Source of the DNA: Physcomitrium patens
Lineage: Eukaryota > Streptophyta > Bryopsida > Funariales > Funariaceae
Assembly (NCBI RefSeq): GCF_000002425.4
Contig: NC_037264.1
Span: forward strand, 10,992,562-11,056,561
Length of the DNA: 64,000 nucleotides
Direction: 5' to 3'
Shown here: piece after piece, positions 45,500-56,851 of the stretch
Numbering within the stretch: the first letter of the stretch is position 1
Layout of the letters: every line of letters begins with the position of its first letter
Translations under genes and position numbers: made by a program
The notes under the pieces: generated by a model
Databases searched by the model: none
Seen by the model: the letters and a program-made list of their open reading frames with translations, nothing else
What the model was told of the DNA's origin: nothing

Positions 45500-46180
45500 G
45501 AAAATACATTTGACAAACCTTATTATTTTTTAAGTCAATAAATAATCTTAAAATTAAATCTTGATAAAATGTATTTTAATAGATTTGAAAACGATTCAAA
45601 ATATGTGTTGTCATGAAATACTTGAAGCTCTTGTGATTTATATATATAGTTACTGAGCTAGAAGTATCTTTTAATTAATGACACCATTCTTGAAATGAAT
45701 TCATGATTGTAAAAAATTCTTTGTTGTAGATCTTGTAAATAATCTTAATTGCTAAAAAGTTTTTGGAATAGAAAGCTATTAGATAGAGCTTATTATTTAT
45801 TTCTATTTGTAATAATATTACATCTATAGCAAAGTTTGATGCATATGTTTCTATAAAATATATCTTCAAAATATCAACATAATACAAGATTGGTATAAAA
45901 ATAAATGTCATCTTTAAGGCTTCAAAAGATGCTTCAACTTCTTTCTACCACTCAAGTTTGTGTTTATTGGTCAAATATGTAAAAAGAAGCACAATTTAAA
46001 AAAAGTTCTTAATAAAGATTTGATAATAATAAGCAAATTTCAAAAAATATTACACATTTTTTATTTTCTTTTAAATCTTTCAATCTATGATAGTTTAGAC
46101 CTTCTTAAGATGTATTATAAGGCCATCATTAGAAATGATATATCCTAAAAAATCAACTTGAATACTATAAAGTATACACT
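45500..46180 (-). pseudogene. E2 RT end and RNase H
   Basis: Minus-strand frames give QVDFLGYIISNDGL near 46150 (RT end) and FIETYASNFAIDVILLQ near 45830 (RNase H). The sequence is close to E1 but decayed. It is truncated at 46180 by the LTR piece. Confidence 0.75.
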
Positions 46181-46660
46181 TTTTGTCAAGAACATGAATC
46201 TCAAAGAAAGAGAATCCTCAATACACTCTTCTATCACTGAAGAGAACTAGAAAGTCACTCAAAAGGTGATGTAATATTAACTAGAATGGCTATTGCCAAA
46301 AACAAGAAAACTAGAAAGTCTTGAAACAAGACTAAGACTAGAAAGGCATTGACAAGAGTGAAGGATGTTTTTTTCTTGCCTCCATATATACTATCTAATT
46401 GAGAGCTATGTGGCGATGTCCTATAGGACCTCCAACATGTGTTGACTTTGCTAGCCACATGTCTTATCTTGTAAGGTAAGTTATCTATGTATGCGCCATG
46501 TAGTTGGCTTGTTCTACAAGCTATTACATGAAGATAACTTGTTCCACAAGCTACCAATACATGGTTAGCTTTTTGGCCAAGTTTCTAACCTACAAATGCA
46601 TCTAAAGTCAAAACCGCATCTATGAAGCTTCTAAAAAACTTCTCTAAAAGACTTTATGAT
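46181..46660 (-). repeat. LTR copy lodged between protease and RT of E2
   Basis: Its U5 end TGTCAAGAACATGAATC matches the 43034 LTR rather than the E3 LTRs, so it belongs to the E2 group. It keeps the TATA region and ACTCTTGTCAA (reverse strand, near 46350). The U3 end is truncated at about 46655 against E2 protease sequence. It may be a solo LTR or the scar of recombination. Confidence 0.65.
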
Positions 46661-46731
46661 TTTTTGGTCCTAAAAAAAATTCTATTGTAAAATAAGATGA
46701 GGATTCTAAAAAAAAATACAACCTTTATTAA

Positions 46732-47270
46732 AGTCAAGGATAAAAACTTGATAAAAATAAATAAACAAGTAAGACTTTTTTCAAAGAGAGATGACAAAAT
46801 AGAAATAACTAAATATGTATAGTAAAAAAGAAACTGGAATGGCTATTGTGAAAAGACAAGAAAATTAGAATCCCTTGAAACTAGACTAGAAGGAAGAAAG
46901 GAGTTGAAAGGCTTCACTCTTGCCTCTATGTATACTATCTACCTAGGAGCTACATGGCGACATTCTATAGAACCTTCAAAAATGTGTTGACTTTGCACAA
47001 CATGTATCTTAACTTGCAAGGCAAGTTTTCTATATGGGCACCACATAGTTAGCTTGTTCCGTAAGCTACCAACATGTGTGGCACGTGATTAACTTATTGA
47101 CCAAGTTTCTAACCTACCAATCAAGTATAAACACATGTAAAGTCAAAGCAATATTTATAAAGCTTCTAAGAAGCTTCTCTAAAAGATATTATGAAATTAA
47201 TCTACTTTTATCTACTTCTACCTATTCATATCACCTAAGTAACAAATATAATAAATATATGTCCGTGATA
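46732..47270 (-). repeat. 3' LTR of E3
   Basis: 539 bp. Compared with the 5' LTR it lacks about 11 bases covering one arm of the cap-site hairpin (near 46905-46915). Its terminal TG/CA bases are mutated. Confidence 0.85.
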
Positions 47271-47664
47271 TTATTCCCCTTTCTAAAGACAAGTTCCACA
47301 AGGAGCGGTGATCACATGTTGAGGAAGTCTAAGATGTTGCAAATTGTATTTGCCACATACTCTGATCTTTGTTCTCTTTGAAGATCATTGATAGGGCCTC
47401 TCAACCCTTAATAGTGTCCCATATCAAGGCAGGAAGACCACCCAGTTATTTGATCGTTGTTGAGGCCTTTATAACTTCCTTCAAATAAAACATTTAGAAC
47501 ACCATCAAGAATTGTTCCTACCTCTAGTAAAATCACCAAACATTGGAAGTCCCTTCCAAGGTCATGATACCAAATACGTTGTATCTCACCATCTATTTGA
47601 AGAAGAATATGTCGTTCTTGAGGATCTTCATTTCAATTGTGTCATCTTGAAGGTTGTGACAATT
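47271..47664 (-). pseudogene. Conserved 3' domain of E3, possible extra reading frame
   Basis: Between the chromodomain and the 3' LTR, E3 shares about 0.5 kb with E2 (43403-43990), and a small piece recurs at 7068-7260. One minus-strand frame opens with ATG at 48939 (MENQQQVDSTQEP...). It is broken by the repeat at 47665-48858 and resumes to a stop at 47283-47285, right before the polypurine tract; that stop is kept in all three copies. Most internal stops in this frame are TGA, as expected from decayed CGA codons. Another frame of the same strand is open for about 78 codons, and an antisense frame for 67. Which of these, if any, was coding is undecided, and no known family was recognised. 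Confidence 0.4.
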
Positions 47665-48858
47665 ATGAGTTTATATTTCACTCCTCTATCCAAATTACAA
47701 GATGGCCTCAATTAAAAGTTATTTATAATGAGTAATGTGAAGTAGAAGATGCAATGAACAAGAACAAAAGAAGAAAACAATACAAACAAGTGAAAGAAAT
47801 GTATACTAGCAAATATACACTCTAAAACTTAGTCACAGTCTGTTCACTATATTTTCATCTAGTAAAAAGTAAAAATAAAAAGTAAAAAATATATTTTTAG
47901 ATAGTTAATTTTCTTATCTTTCCAATGGTATAAAAAAAATATAAATTTGAGTTATTATGAGTAAGTTATGAAGGTTTGAAATGACAAGTAAATAAACAAA
48001 AAGTTAAGTAAAAATATTTTACCTCAAGAATAATTTGCTTATAGATCCAGGATTCGAGCCTCACCAAAGCTCACATGTAGTGTATAAGGGTCTCTAAGAG
48101 AGGCCACGAGGACTTAGTCTTATCTCCCTAACTATCATCAAGGTGCTACAACCCATATGGGACTTCCTTTCCTACAAGAACTACACTAGCTGCTAGTCCT
48201 TCTATTTTCTACTAGAAGGACCAATATTTTTTCAATTTTGACCACACCATGGTATTTAAAAACACCCAATTAACCTAAGAACCTTGTGTGGCCTTCAAAT
48301 CTTACTCCATTTCTTAATAATGGCTTCCCCAATGATAAAAGTCATTTTTACCAAGGTCTTGAAAATTGCTCTAAAAATTCCTAAAAAATTCTAAATAAAT
48401 TTTAAAGAAATTCTAAAAAACATTATAATATTTTTATAATTCTAATATTCATTTATGGCTATAATTTCATATCTTGATGATTTTTTATAGTAATAAAATT
48501 AATTTAAATCTACTATAAATCCTATTTTTTTTAATACCAATAACTAAAATGACATGAACTTCTTTCTCATGCTTCTTCTAACTACTAAAATTTAGAGTTT
48601 TTATAAATAATACATATAGATAGAAGACCAATATAAATATTGCTCTTAATAAATAATTCTTATTATTCAACAATGAATAAAAATACTAAACCAACATAGA
48701 TAATTACCTCCAAGACTTACTAATACTCCATTTCTACCGCTAACATTCTAATTTTCTATTTCTCTAAGGATTTCTACACTACTTACTATATATTATGATT
48801 TAAAGCATTCTAAATACATATTTTTATGCTAAAATAATAAATGAGTCAATTTAATGAC
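47665..48858 (-). repeat. Repeat (R3-like start) inserted in the 3' domain of E3
   Basis: E2 shows contiguous sequence where E3 has this 1.2-kb segment, bounded by ATTG on both sides. Its reverse-strand start (TAAGTCATTAAATTGACTC) resembles the starts at 4380 (minus) and 56865 (plus). It has no recognised coding frame. Confidence 0.5.
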
Positions 48859-48989
48859 TTATAACAATGATAATGTCTCGTCTGATAGGTCAGCAAACGA
48901 AGGCTCTTGAGTCGAATCCACTTGTTGTTGGTTCTCCATCTCCTCGGCGTTACAACCACAAAGAAGCTACAAACAAGGATTGAAAATAG

Positions 48990-50015
48990 AATGTTATCTT
49001 GCTTAGATATTATTTCTTTTATAAGGAAGATTTTCATCTTGATTTTGATGGATGTCATCAATGAAAAGCCTCCATCGCATTTTTTGCATTTGCAAGATTC
49101 TTTATTGGCTTTCATATGCATTCACTAATATCATATCTGTGCCAATGGATAAGATATTCTAATTTATTTTGGTGCCACCATGAATTTATGACTTCTTCCA
49201 CTTCGAACTCTTCATTATTGTCTACTTTTATAGGAGGATGTGGAGTTTGTTTTTTTCTTGGTATGTCCACTATATTATATGGTTCAAGAAGAGACACATG
49301 GAATACTAGATGGATTTTTCATTGACTCTGATAAGTGTAAACAATATGCAACTAGATTGATTTAAGCAGAAATAGAAAATGGTCCAAGCCTTTGATAGTC
49401 TAACTTGTGACAAGGACAAGTGGTCTTCATATTGTGACGAAGTAACTATACCTTATCACCCATGTGGAATGGTCGTTGTTCCTTTTGATAGACATCCGCA
49501 TTGATCTTTTGTTGTTCTTGAGCTTCTTTTAACTATGCCTTTATTGTTGCATGTAGCTCTCATAAATGAATTGCAAAATCTTTTGCCTCAGGATTATCAA
49601 GTTTTGAAAAGTCAAAAATATCAAGTCGTGGATGATAACCATAATTGGCAAAGAAAGGTGTTTATTTTGTAGTAGAATGTACTGTGTTATTATAAGCAAA
49701 CTCTGCCAATGGCAAAGGAACTGTCCAATCATCTTGTTGGTAGTTGATGGTACATCTTAAATACTACTCCAAAATTTGACATGCTCCATTTATTCATCAA
49801 TTTGAGGATGGAATGCCGAAGATAGTTTTATATACACTTTTAGAATCTTGAAAAGATTTTGCCAAAATTTTGATATAAACCGAGTTCTCTTATCTCATAT
49901 AATATCCTTGGATAATCCATAATAGCAATAGATATTGTCAAGAAAGAGCTTAGTTGTTTCTTCACTTGTAATAAATTTTGTACATAGTACAAAATGTGCC
50001 ATCTTGATAAAACTA
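48990..50015 (-). pseudogene. E3 integrase and chromodomain
   Basis: From 50015 downward: FIKMAHFV and YYGLSKDII (integrase core), then at 49732-49541 the stretch around the AYNN block, the SLLEPYN end of integrase at 49297, and a chromodomain EEFEVEEVINSWWHQNKLEYLIHWHRYD (49240-49130; the run is split by charged residues at both ends). A short LANAKNAMEAFH tail follows. Stops and frameshifts occur. The catalytic N-terminal half is missing because of the repeat and deletion at 50016. Confidence 0.8.
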
Positions 50016-51117
50016 TCTTTCTTTTATAATAATCAGCTTAAAAGAGGTAACTAATTAGTATAGTTGGTACTAGAGTTAAGTTGAAAATAGGGTTGGGCTA
50101 AAAACAACTTATGATAGATTACATTGATACCCAAGGATCAACCAATTGTGAGACAAGGTTGAAATCAGACCTTTGGCTACTAAAATGATGGCCTATGGAA
50201 AAATAGGGAGTCATTTAAAGATCAAAGGTTAGGATTTGAGAGCTTGCTTGAAGTTCTTTCTAAAGATGTAAGAATTATATTGAAGGGGTTTTAGAAGACT
50301 TAGCAATTGTTGTTCAAAATCACAATTTGTATCAAAGATTTGGGTTTTATATAATATAATTAGGGCTAGCAATTCTAGCTAGTTCGTGCAATTGGTGTGA
50401 TATCTATAGTTAAAAACTTGAATCTATTTGGATTATTGGGTGTGCTAAGTGTATATAAAATTTTGTGATAATCTAATGACGTGGTTTAGAGATATCTAGT
50501 TTTTAGCACAAGAAGGTTTTGGAAGGTGGTAATTTGAAGTTGGGTAGGATTTCTATGATATCTAAAGATCTATCAATTGGATTAAGGTAAAAATTAGCAT
50601 GGTATTGAAAGACTTGAAGATCAAGCTACACATCAATTTTGAGACAAAGTTAATAGTTGAAAAGGGAGAAATTATTGCTGGGATTTTTGCTTCACTTTTT
50701 AAGTTAGTGGCTGAGTGACATTAGTGTAATTTTTGGAGGTTTTCTTACAATCTATAAGTTGGATTGGGCTAAAAATTCTTAAGCATATAGAAGACTTACA
50801 TTGACAATTGCATGAAAAATTCTACATCAAGTGGATGGTTGGATTGGATGTTATAGCTTGTTAAAGCTCATTGATTAGGATTGGGGCTTATAAGAAAAAT
50901 CTAAATTACTTAAATATGAAAGTAATAAAGTAATTATGGAATTTATGTATGGTTAAAACTACTAAGAAGAGTGTTTTAAGCAATTTTGAATTAAAATTCA
51001 GTTTATATTCTTCTTGTATAGATAAAACCTATTAGGATTTCTTAGCTACTTGTGAAATACAATTTCACTTTCCTCAACTAGGTGCCTGCTGCATTCTTGA
51101 GGAAAACAATACGTAAT
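50016..51117 (+). repeat. R2-like repeat replacing part of E3 pol
   Basis: The 1.1-kb sequence matches the copy split by copia (24480-25319 plus 31006-31551). It ends with AACTAGGTGCCTGCTGCATTC and CGTAATACAACA. Relative to E1, about 650 bases of E3 between the end of RNase H (QAR) and the integrase core (KMAHFV) are absent at this point, so insertion was accompanied by deletion. Confidence 0.6.
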
Positions 51118-52985
51118 ACAACAACGAGCTTGGCAATGATTCAAAACATGTGCTGATATAAAATATTCAAGGTTCTTGTGATCCATATATATGGTGATTG
51201 GACTAAGAGCATCTTCTAGATAATGGTGTCATTCTTGAAACAAATCCACGATTGCAAGAAGTTCTTTGTCATAGATCTCGTAGTTGATCTTAGTTGCTAA
51301 AAATTTTCTAGAATGAAAAGCTATTGGGTGAAGTTTATCATCTGTTCCTATTTGTGACAATATGACACCCAAAACAAAGTTTGATGCATCTATTTCCATA
51401 AAAAATGGCTTAAAAAAATCGATGCGATACAAGATTGGTGCACAAACAAAGGCTATCTTCAAAGCTTCAAATGCTACTTCCGCTTCTTGATTCCATTAAA
51501 GTTTGTCTTTACAAGTCAAACGTATAAGTAGAGCTGCAACTTTAGAGAAGTTTTTGATAAAGATCTGATAATAGTTGACAAATTCTAAAAAGCATTGGAC
51601 ATCTCTTGCCGATTTTGAGATCTTCCAATGCATAATAGCTTGAACTTTCTTAGGATCTATCATAAGTCTATTATTTGAAATGATATATCCTAAAAAGTCG
51701 ACTTGAGTAGTGTGAAATACACACTTTTCTATCTTAGCATAGAGTCCCTCATCTCTTAATTTTTGTAACATACGACAAACATGAAGTTCATGTTTTTATG
51801 TGTTCTTAGAATAGATTAATATGTCATCTATGTAACATACAACAAAATCATCTAAAAACTCTCGAAAGACATCATTTATTAGATGTTGGAATGATGTTGA
51901 TGCATTTGTAAGTCCAAAAGGTATGATGTTGTATTTGAAATATCCATGCCTTGTTCAAAACGTAGTCTTCTATTCATCTCCTTCTTTGATGCGTACCAAA
52001 TTGTATACTCCTTGTAGATCTATTTTTGTATAGATCTTAGCTTGATTCAACTAATCAAAGAGTTCATATATCAAAAGTAGCAGGTACCTATTTTTTATGG
52101 TGATTTTGTTGAGACCTTAATAATTGACACACATCTGCAATGATCCATCTTTTTTCTTCACAAATAAAATTAGAGCTTCTGCTAGAGATTTGGAATGGCA
52201 CATGAAGTTCTTGGCCAAATTCTCTTCAATATACTCCTTGAATTCAGCCAACTTATTTTGTGATAATCTGTAGATTGGTCCAAATGGCAATTGTGCTCCT
52301 TCTTCAAGGTCAATTGAGCAATCATAGGAACAATATTTTGGAAGATTATCCACATTCTTCTTCTCAAATACATCTTGAAAATCTTGATATTGGCTTGAAA
52401 TGCTACTTGAAGTCTTTCCTCCAGTAGAAACATGTGTGACATAAATGACTTAAGGTAATCATTCTTTTGCAACATATAAGAAAGTTCTTGCACCTAGAAA
52501 TACAAGTTTAATTGTACTAGACTTATGACTTTCTACTTGATCAACTATGCTCTTAATTATACTTTTAATAAAGTCAAGACTATAAGAAGTCCAATCTATT
52601 TTAGGATTATATTTTTTTAGCCATGATAAATCTAAAATGATTAGATTAGAAGGAGATCTAATGATATTAAATATTACAAAGCTACTATGACCATTAGTTT
52701 CTACTTCTATAGGAAGGATTTTATGAGTAATATCTCATGAAGATAACAGACGACCATCTATGACTTCTACATGAACAAATTTAGTTTTCTTCACTAAAAG
52801 TATGTTATGTCTTTTAACAAATTCTTCATCTAAGAAACATGTTGAGGCTCCTAAATCTAGCAAGGCACAAGCTTTATGATATTTAGGTCCTAGAATAATA
52901 TTTATCGTAAAACATAGAGAGGGAATAGGACCTTCACTAGGTGTTGTACAAGGTTCTAGCCACACGATCCCTATTGTAGCTGGAC
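51118..52985 (-). pseudogene. E3 pol: protease, reverse transcriptase, RNase H
   Basis: Minus-strand frames in order: EPCTTPSEGPI and ALLDLGAST (protease, with DSGA decayed to DLGA) at 52965-52735; the RT start with LVKKKDGSLQMCVNY-type sequence at 52353-52117; YIDDILIYS near 51815; QVDFLGYIISNN at 51771-51496; and EIDASNFVLGVILSQ (RNase H) at 51462-51229. Stops and frameshifts separate them. As in E1, protease is in the -1 frame relative to gag, and the gag TAG near 52970 is kept. Confidence 0.85.
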
Positions 52986-53039
52986 AAACTCATTTTCCAA
53001 CATATTATCTTCTTTGATAGCCATACTCCTCATTTTATG

Positions 53040-53975
53040 GTTGCGTCACTTCTTTGGGTAATGTTGAGCAATGTGCTTAGGTTCTCTACAATATAAGCCC
53101 AATCCTTCCTGATGATGATGAGTCTTTTTTTGCTCAGTAAGAGGTTTAAAGAATATCGCATCAATTTTTATATCCTCTACTTTCGAATGTATGTGTTGAA
53201 GAGATGTTGGTATTACTATTGAATTATAGTAACGTTGACGTCCACTTGTACGGTTCTCAGATTGGAATTCAAAAAGATGATTGTTGCACTTCACAATAAA
53301 ATCAATTCTTTGACTCAATGTTTGAGGATCAGGTAAGTTAAGCATTAATTTTTTTTACTTCATATTATAATCTGTAGAAAAATTAGCTAATAAGTGCAAC
53401 ATCATCCCACTTGATATCAGTTGCAAGTTGTCAAAACTGTGAAGTGTACAATATTATTGATCGATTGCCTTGTTGTAAAATACGGATCTTATTGGTTGCA
53501 ACATGAATTGTATTATATTCTCCATACATGGATCAAAACTCCGTCAAAAATCCTCCAAATTATCCAATATTAGATCTCATCATTCAAAAAAAGATGAAAA
53601 CTATGATAATGTTGAACCTGAAAGAAGCATACTAATGAATCTGACTTGCAATCCTAGAGTTAAATAGCTTTGGCGTTGAAGTTCAATCACAAGTTGTACT
53701 TGATTAATAAATCCTCTAAACTTTGATCTGGTGCCATCAAACTTCTCGAGTAGGGCAATTCTTGATTCTCTAATACTAGAAGGATATTCCACCATAAGAG
53801 AAGGGACATGATTTGGTGCAGATGTTGAAGCAGCTCCAATCATTTCTATATCTTTACTTCCTGCCAATCTTGTTGCTCTTTATGGTAGTAAATTGAGTTG
53901 ATGCATTGCAAGCATTAATTCTCTCAATTGTTCTTGCATTTGTACCATTACACTCTTCATTTTAAGAAGTTCTAC
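53040..53975 (-). pseudogene. E3 gag
   Basis: Homologous to E1 gag. The E1 start ATG aligns with ATA near 53973. The frames at 53867-53601 and 53345-53046 cover the core and the zinc-knuckle remnant (LYCREPKHIAQHY). The last cysteine is Tyr and the first is Gly, so this knuckle is destroyed. Confidence 0.8.
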
Positions 53976-54144
53976 TATAATAACACTTAGAAAAGAAAAA
54001 ATGTCTAATATTGTTCAAGACAAATAGAAGAGAGGGCTTGAGAACAAAGAAAATACTAAGAATAATATCAGTTTAGTAGAGGGTAATCTGTAACTTCTAA
54101 TATGCATATGTCTTATTAAGAGAAACGGGTAATCTATTCTTAAT

Positions 54145-54190
54145 GAAGATTAGACAAAGCTGTGATATTGTAAGTGCACCCTTGTCAATC
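54145..54190 (-). promoter_or_regulatory. Primer region of E3
   Basis: Reading inward from the LTR: GATTGACAAGGGTGCAC, then ACTTACAATATCACAGC. TTGACAAGGGT pairs with ACTCTTGTCAA at the predicted E3 transcript start with a single G-U pair, mirroring E1. Confidence 0.45.
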
Positions 54191-54740
54191 TGTCAAGGAC
54201 AAGAATTTAATAAAAAAAAATAAACAAGTGAGATTTTTTTCAAAGAAAGATGAAAAAATAGAAATAACTAAATATGAATATTAAGAAAGAAATTGAAATG
54301 GCTATTGCCAAAAGACAAGAAAACTAGAGATCCTTGAAACTAGACTAGAAACAAGAAACGAATTGACAAGAGTGAAGAAGGCTTCACTCTTGCCTCTATA
54401 TATACTATTTACCTAGGAGCTACGTGTCGATGTTCTATAAGACCTCCAAAAACGTGTTGACTTTGCACAACATGTATCTTAACTTGCAAGGCAAGTTTTT
54501 TATGTAGGCGCCACATAGTTAGCTTGTTCTGCAAGCTACCAACATGTGTGGCATGTGATTAACTTTTTGACCAAGTTTTTAATCTACCAATCAAGTATAA
54601 ACACATGTAAAGTCAAAACAGTATTTATGAAGCTTCTAAGAAGCTTTGCTAAAAGATATTATGAAATTAATCTACTTTTACTTACTTCTACTTATTCCTA
54701 TCACCTAGGTAACAATTACAATAAATATATGTCCATGACA
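54191..54740 (-). repeat. 5' LTR of E3
   Basis: 550 bp. It keeps the TATA region (reverse strand near 54400) and the hairpin around 54323-54353 (GACAAGAGTGAAG on plus). Confidence 0.88.
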
Positions 54741-54965
54741 ATTAGATGTTATACAAGATTTCAATTGCATGATTTTTATTATAGTTAAAAAACTTATTTT
54801 TTGACATATTATCTTTTTTGACAACATTGTTCTTTATTTTGTAATTATGTTGCTTCTTTAGATAATATTAAAGAATATACTTGAATTTTCCACAATATAA
54901 GCATAATTGTTTTTGAAGACATCAAATCTTTCTTTGCTTAATAAGAAATTTGAAATATATTGTGT
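54741..54965 (-). pseudogene. E2 gag end (zinc knuckle) and protease start, continued
   Basis: Continuation of the E2 copy on the far side of E3. It contains the CLYCGK part of the zinc knuckle (near 54890, first cysteine preserved) and the gag end. It matches 52920-53160 of E3. Confidence 0.7.
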
Positions 54966-55190
54966 CAATTTGCTTAAATTCTAGCCCTTATAAGTAAGCT
55001 TTTGAAAACTTAGAAGTTGTTGCCATAATTTTTCTTATATCTTTTCAATCAAACCTTTATTTTTGGCATCTTTCAAAGCATTCATTATTGTATGCAATGA
55101 CTTAAGCAATAAATTTTTCTATTGAATCTGCTCGTAATATTGTCAATAACAAATTTTTGACATTGTCTTTCAATCTATATCAAAATTAAT
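54966..55190. other. AT-rich spacer, unassigned
   Basis: Possibly further decayed gag of E2, but similarity to E1 or E3 gag could not be followed. Nothing else was recognised. Confidence 0.3.
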
Positions 55191-55414
55191 TGATATAATA
55201 TAGCTAATGAAGAAAAGAGAAAATAAAAAAAATATATTATAGAATATCTTATTTTAAAATATTATAATAAATCATCTTAAAAATATAAGTAATATTCAAA
55301 AAGATAATAAAATTAAAGGGTGCTAATTCTATCTTTTTACAAAATAGGCTTCTACTTACTTTATAGGGTCATAAATAAGGGAAAAAAAATTATATTGAAA
55401 AATCAAATAATATA

Positions 55415-55453
<39 letters not shown>

Positions 55454-56851
55454 GAATTAAGAATAGATTTTAGCAAAATTTATCTCAAGAAGCTAAGAAT
55501 TGATATCCAGAGAGGACTAGTTGTCAAGCAAGATTGAAATCAAACCTAAAGGCACAAAATCATACATCTATCGTGACTTAAAGGTTCTTTTATAGATTAA
55601 ATAATGGAATTTGAGAGTTAATAGGAAGAAAGATTTTTAAACATTAGGTTCATATCAATTGAGTCAATATTAAGTTTTTAAAAGATTTTTAAAATTAGCA
55701 ATATTTTTGGTTGATTCAAATTTTGAGAAATAAAAATATATTTATAAATTTGAGATTTTCTTGAGTTCTATGGTATTTGTTCAAGTGAATTTTGAATAAT
55801 GCATTGTTGTGTTAGTTGTTAATTTGTATAAAAATTTTAAGATCAATCAAACTGTTAGATCAAAGTGTATGAAGGTTTTTGTAGGTCAAGGTCTCAAAAA
55901 TTGGAGTTTGAAGATCAGTGAGTATTTCTAAGATTTCTAGAAATTTTTTAATTAGATTAAATAAATATATATATATATATAGATACTAGATTTTATTTTC
56001 AATATTTAAAGTAAAATTTGAAGGCAATTCAATAATTCAAAAAGAAGATATTGGCACTAGAAGTTCAACCTTTAGATTGGAGTAGAAGACCAAGTAATAC
56101 CACATTGGATTATCTTGCATTTCTTTCAATTGGTAAGTGCGATTGATTTCATCTTTCTTGTACTTATTCATAATTAAGATATTAAGAAGTATGCAAATTT
56201 TGAATTGATATCAATACTTTGATTATTAATTATTGAGGTTCTATTTGCTATAGGATTTATTAAGGATTTGTTTAAGATCTAGGATTTGATTAGGATTTGG
56301 TTTTGGATTTGGTCTAGGATTTGCTTGTGATTTGATTTAGAACTTATATAGGGTTTGTCTAGGATTTAGGATTTCATTAGGATTTCATTAGGATTTGACC
56401 TAGGATTTTATTAATATTCAATTAGGATTTTAATTAGGATTTTATCTAGGATTTGACCTAAGATTTTATTAAAATTTAATTAGAACTTTAATTAGGATTA
56501 TATTAAGATTTTATTTTTATTATTTTTTTAGAATTCTTTGTTGTTTCTTTAAAGGTTTCTTTTTCTAATACTTTTTTTAAATTATTGTTATTTCTTTAAA
56601 GGTTTGTTTTTATATTTCTTTAAGATTTTTTATTATTTTTCTTTGGGATTAGTTTAGAACTTCTTTGTGTTTCTTTTATAACTTCTTTTAAGTTTATTTT
56701 GGATTGGTCAAAGTTTGATCAAAATTATTAAGGTCTACTTAAGGTTATTTAAGATTCTATTAGACTTAGTAGAATTATTCTTACATTTCTATTTACCTTC
56801 CACAGCTAGGCACCTAGTGCATTTTCAAGCAAAAACACACGTAATACAACA
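55191..56851 (+). repeat. Dispersed repeat family R2, copy B (fullest copy)
   Basis: 1.66 kb from TGATATAATATAGC to CGTAATACAACA. It carries the ATAGGCTTCTACTTAC block (55345), AGATTGAAATCAAACC (55531), a GGATTT-type array at 56250-56520 (units such as TAGGATTTGATTAGGATTTG) and the end block CTAGGCACCTAGTGCATTTTC. It includes TA runs at 55418-55450 and 55966-55980. No coding frame. Confidence 0.6.

Larger units (their letters stand above)
43034..46731 (-). mobile_element. Old chromovirus E2, main part
   Basis: Reverse-strand chromovirus remnant. The 3' LTR is 43034-43402, with an internal deletion and an expanded TA run at 43364-43396. A conserved 3' domain follows at 43403-44000, then a chromodomain (44250-44062), integrase (45135-44754), RNase H (45911-45675) and the RT end (46180-45960). 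A displaced LTR piece occupies 46181-46660. The stretch 46660-46731 is the protease start, and it continues at 54741 because E3 is inserted there. There are many stops. E2 itself cuts R2 copy E. Confidence 0.8.
46732..54740 (-). mobile_element. Chromovirus E3, inserted in the protease region of E2
   Basis: 8.0-kb reverse-strand element. The 5' LTR is 54191-54740 and the 3' LTR 46732-47270. The flanks ATTAA (46727-46731) and ATTAG (54741-54745) are a nearly intact duplication, and both flanks continue into E2 protease/gag sequence. All coding parts are present in order but decayed. Two repeats sit inside it (47665-48858 and 50016-51117). LTR divergence is roughly 10% by eye. It is the fullest example of the family here, showing the chromodomain and 3' domain that E1 lacks. 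Confidence 0.88.

Noticed and set aside
47512-47715. Plus-strand 67-codon frame as a host gene
   Set aside because: It lies wholly within the conserved 3' domain of E3 on the antisense strand; the E2 counterpart is broken. It is reported only as an alternative frame of that domain.
48040-48070. tRNA gene or SINE suggested by a B-box-like GGCTCGAATCC on the minus strand
   Set aside because: No matching A box at the right distance and no cloverleaf could be drawn.
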